Assembly (NCBI GenBank): GCA_002391555.1
Contig: DGFG01000071.1
Location: 1-8,316 of the forward strand
From: Firmicutes bacterium UBA3906
GTDB taxonomy: Bacteria; Bacillota; Clostridia; Caldicoprobacterales; DTU083
Direction: 5' to 3'
DNA: 8,316 bases
Part shown: positions 7,593 to 8,316 of the stretch, piece by piece
Layout: each line of letters starts with the position of its first letter
How positions within the stretch are numbered: position 1 is the first letter of the stretch
The notes under the pieces: model-generated
What the model was told of the DNA's origin: nothing
Databases searched by the model: none
The model's input: the letters and a program-made list of their open reading frames with translations, nothing else
Made by a program: the position numbers and the translations under genes

Positions 7593-7670
7593 CCTGCCAC
7601 CTCCCACAGCAATTGCTTGTAAAGCTCGCTAAAAATTGAGATAGTCCCACTTTTAATCATTCACCAGCCT

Positions 7671-7699
7671 ATTATATCACGATACAAATCCTATGGACA
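7671..7699 (-). promoter_or_regulatory. Extended -10 promoter of the nuclease-helicase unit
   Basis: The minus strand reads TGA-TATAAT (7671-7679), a perfect -10 with extended TG. At 17 bases the -35 position holds TGTCCA (7694-7699), a poor match that falls across the edge of the first tandem repeat. The start would be near 7664, leaving a leader of about 70 bases before the GTG codon. The poor -35 beside a repeat array suggests dependence on a bound factor, but this is inference. Confidence 0.55.
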
Positions 7700-7862
7700 G
7701 GCTAGCCCTAAAGTGATTAAAGACCAAACTAGCTCAAAATTGATTAATGGTCAAGCTAGACTAGTCAGAAAATAATTAAAGGACAGAATAGTTAAAAAGT
7801 GAAAAAAGGACAGGCCGACCCCAAGAGTAATTAAGGGACAGGTTAGCCCTAAAGTGAATAAA
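7695..7862 (+). repeat. Array of six diverged ~27-base tandem repeats
   Basis: Six direct copies lie end to end without spacers: 7695-7721 (27), 7722-7748 (27), 7749-7780 (32), 7781-7807 (27), 7808-7835 (28) and 7836-7862 (27). Each begins GGACAGGCTAGCCCT or a variant and ends GATTAAA or a variant; copies 1 and 6 are nearly identical, while the inner ones have drifted. A degraded seventh copy may start at 7863 (GACAAGG). Copy 1 contains the palindrome GGCTAGCC. The array abuts the -35 position of the nuclease-helicase promoter. It has no open frame running through it, because copies 3 and 5 carry insertions. Function is unknown: protein-binding sites, a remnant of a dispersed repeat, or slippage products are all possible. 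Confidence 0.85.
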
Positions 7863-7945
7863 GACAAGGTTGTTGGAATATAGCTAGCATTTAAAAAAGC
7901 AAAAATTATTTTGTTTGAATACTTTTATATAGTTTATCTATACAA

Positions 7946-7970
7946 TGAATTGATAATCATTATCAATTCA
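7946..7970. promoter_or_regulatory. Fur box (ferric uptake regulator operator) in a perfect palindrome
   Basis: Bases 7951-7965 read TGATAATCATTATCA, an exact match to the 7-1-7 Fur box known from Bacillus. It sits inside a longer perfect 12-1-12 inverted repeat covering 7946-7970. Fur with iron(II) binds such sites and represses transcription. On the plus strand TTGATA (7950-7955), a 17-base gap and GATACT (7973-7978) make a promoter whose -35 is inside the box. On the minus strand TTGATA (7961-7966) with an 18-base gap and TATAGA (7937-7942) is a weaker alternative. Confidence 0.85.
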
Positions 7971-7984
7971 AAGATACTACCCCC

Positions 7985-8059
7985 GTATCTATTTTTCACT
8001 CCTATTCATACCTATATAGACAGTCTTAGCCCCTTTGCTAGCCCGAAGGGGCATTTTTT
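7985..8059 (+). ncRNA. Candidate Fur-repressed small RNA
   Basis: A plus-strand promoter overlapped by the Fur box (TTGATA, 17 bases, GATACT) predicts a start near 7985, and an intrinsic terminator ends at 8059, giving a transcript of about 75 bases. No reading frame with a ribosome site lies inside. The unpaired 5' part is pyrimidine-rich, with CACTCCT at 7997-8003, which could pair with AGGAG ribosome binding sites; a CCCCC run at 7980-7984 would be included if transcription starts further upstream, for example from a TACAAT at 7941-7946. This layout (Fur operator, short C-rich RNA, terminator) is that of the iron-sparing RNA FsrA of Bacillus subtilis, but I see no basis to claim homology. 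The start point and strand are inferred. Confidence 0.45.
8029..8059 (+). terminator. Plus-strand intrinsic terminator downstream of the Fur box
   Basis: GCCCCTT (8029-8035) pairs with AAGGGGC (8046-8052) around a 10-base loop, followed by A and six T (8054-8059). The T run is only on the plus strand, so it ends a plus-strand transcript, yet no protein gene precedes it. This is the main support for a short RNA starting at the Fur box. Confidence 0.72.
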
Positions 8060-8063
8060 ATCC

Positions 8064-8100
8064 AAAATAAAGAGAGCCACTGTGCTGCCTGGCCCCCTTT
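8064..8100 (-). terminator. Minus-strand terminator of the gene entering from the right
   Basis: On the minus strand AAAGGGGGCCA (8090-8100) pairs with TGGCTCTCTTT (8069-8079), 11 pairs including two G-U, around a 10-base loop, and is followed by ATTTT. It lies 60 bases after the stop codon of the right-hand gene. It points towards the plus-strand terminator at 8029-8059, so the two transcripts converge and are insulated from each other. Confidence 0.7.
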
Positions 8101-8159
8101 ATTAGTACTTTATATGGTTGGGGTTTTTTTATAAATACTTTGTTAATATCTTCTTTAAG

Positions 8160-8316
8160 CTAGTCGAAGCTATCAAGCTTTACCTTTTCCCTTACCTGGG
8201 CATTAGCTTCTATATCGAGCCTCTCATAATACTCCACCCTATCGACTACACAGCCCTTGCCTAGCCTTATCATTTTAGCTCTAATGAGCCTGGCCTTAGT
8301 ATCTATAAGGTCAACT
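8160..8316 (-). CDS. Unrecognised protein, C-terminal fragment
   Basis: The minus strand is open from the right window edge to a TAG at 8160-8162, giving the last 51 residues of a longer protein. The segment is strongly charged and looks helical: it begins VDLIDTKARLIRAKMIRLG, continues GKGCVVDRVEYYERLDIEA and ends KVKLDSFD. Codon use (AGG for Arg, ATA for Ile, CTA for Leu) matches the neighbouring genes, and a terminator follows 60 bases later, so it is a real gene end. I do not recognise the family: there is one cysteine, no metal-binding cluster and no membrane segment in this part. Confidence 0.7.
   Translation of the reverse strand, partial: VDLIDTKARLIRAKMIRLGKGCVVDRVEYYERLDIEANAQVREKVKLDSFD

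Noticed and set aside
7608..7617. Palindrome AGCAATTGCT in the leader of the nuclease gene as a regulatory hairpin.
   Set aside because: A 10-base self-complementary stretch with no loop cannot form a stable hairpin, and such short palindromes are expected by chance.
7695..7862. A CRISPR array.
   Set aside because: The ~27-base units are contiguous with no unique spacers, the copies are diverged, and no cas gene is in the window.
7695..7862. A repetitive coding segment, since 27 bases would be nine codons.
   Set aside because: Copies 3 (32 bases) and 5 (28 bases) break the frame, stop codons follow, and no start with a ribosome site precedes it.
7911..8105. A 64-codon plus-strand open frame across the Fur box and terminator.
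   Set aside because: It has no ribosome binding site, spans the Fur palindrome and the plus-strand terminator, and has a low-complexity composition (YFYIVYLYNELIIIINS). It is not a credible gene.
8101..8130. Plus-strand T run (8122-8129 region) after GGTTGGGG as a terminator.
   Set aside because: No complementary arm precedes it, so no stem can form.

Overview
The window reads as chromosomal DNA of an anaerobic, spore-forming, low-GC Firmicute of the Clostridia type. The evidence is a full-length single-chain pyruvate:ferredoxin oxidoreductase, the start of an A-type flavoprotein (FprA/flavorubredoxin family), a small TAAWA-motif spore protein (DUF3787 type), strong AGGAGG ribosome binding sites, frequent TTG/GTG starts and compact hairpin-plus-T-run terminators. 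The species cannot be named from this sequence.

Layout, left to right. Bases 1-53 are the first codons of the A-type flavoprotein gene (minus strand, cut by the window edge). A divergent intergenic region separates it from a 56-codon spore-protein gene on the plus strand (200-370), which ends in a strong terminator. Bases 408-517 hold nothing I can identify. The minus-strand terminator of the pyruvate:ferredoxin oxidoreductase gene follows, then the gene itself (566-4102, TTG start). Its 133-base upstream region contains a 17-base inverted repeat near a weak promoter. Next is a TIM-barrel sugar isomerase/epimerase-like gene (4236-5105, TTG start), with a 241-base upstream region holding two candidate promoters. 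A tightly coupled two-gene unit follows on the minus strand: a small PD-(D/E)XK-type nuclease (7170-7592, GTG start) whose stop overlaps the probable start of a Snf2-family helicase (5347-7170).

The 567 bases from 7593 to 8159 contain no convincing protein gene but are rich in signals. In order they hold an extended -10 promoter for the nuclease-helicase unit, six diverged tandem copies of a ~27-base repeat abutting that promoter, a perfect Fur box inside a 25-base palindrome, a short C-rich stretch ending in a plus-strand terminator, and a converging minus-strand terminator. The last 157 bases are the 3' end of an unrecognised minus-strand gene.

How the parts may work together: the oxidoreductase makes acetyl-CoA and reduced ferredoxin (or flavodoxin), and A-type flavoproteins reduce O2 or NO, so both fit anaerobic metabolism; no direct link between them is shown. 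The nuclease and Snf2 helicase look like one functional unit acting on DNA, either repair or anti-phage defence. The Fur box followed at once by a C-rich stretch and a terminator is best explained as an iron-repressed small RNA, comparable in layout to FsrA of Bacillus subtilis. That RNA and the repeat array upstream of the nuclease-helicase promoter are the two most unexpected features here.
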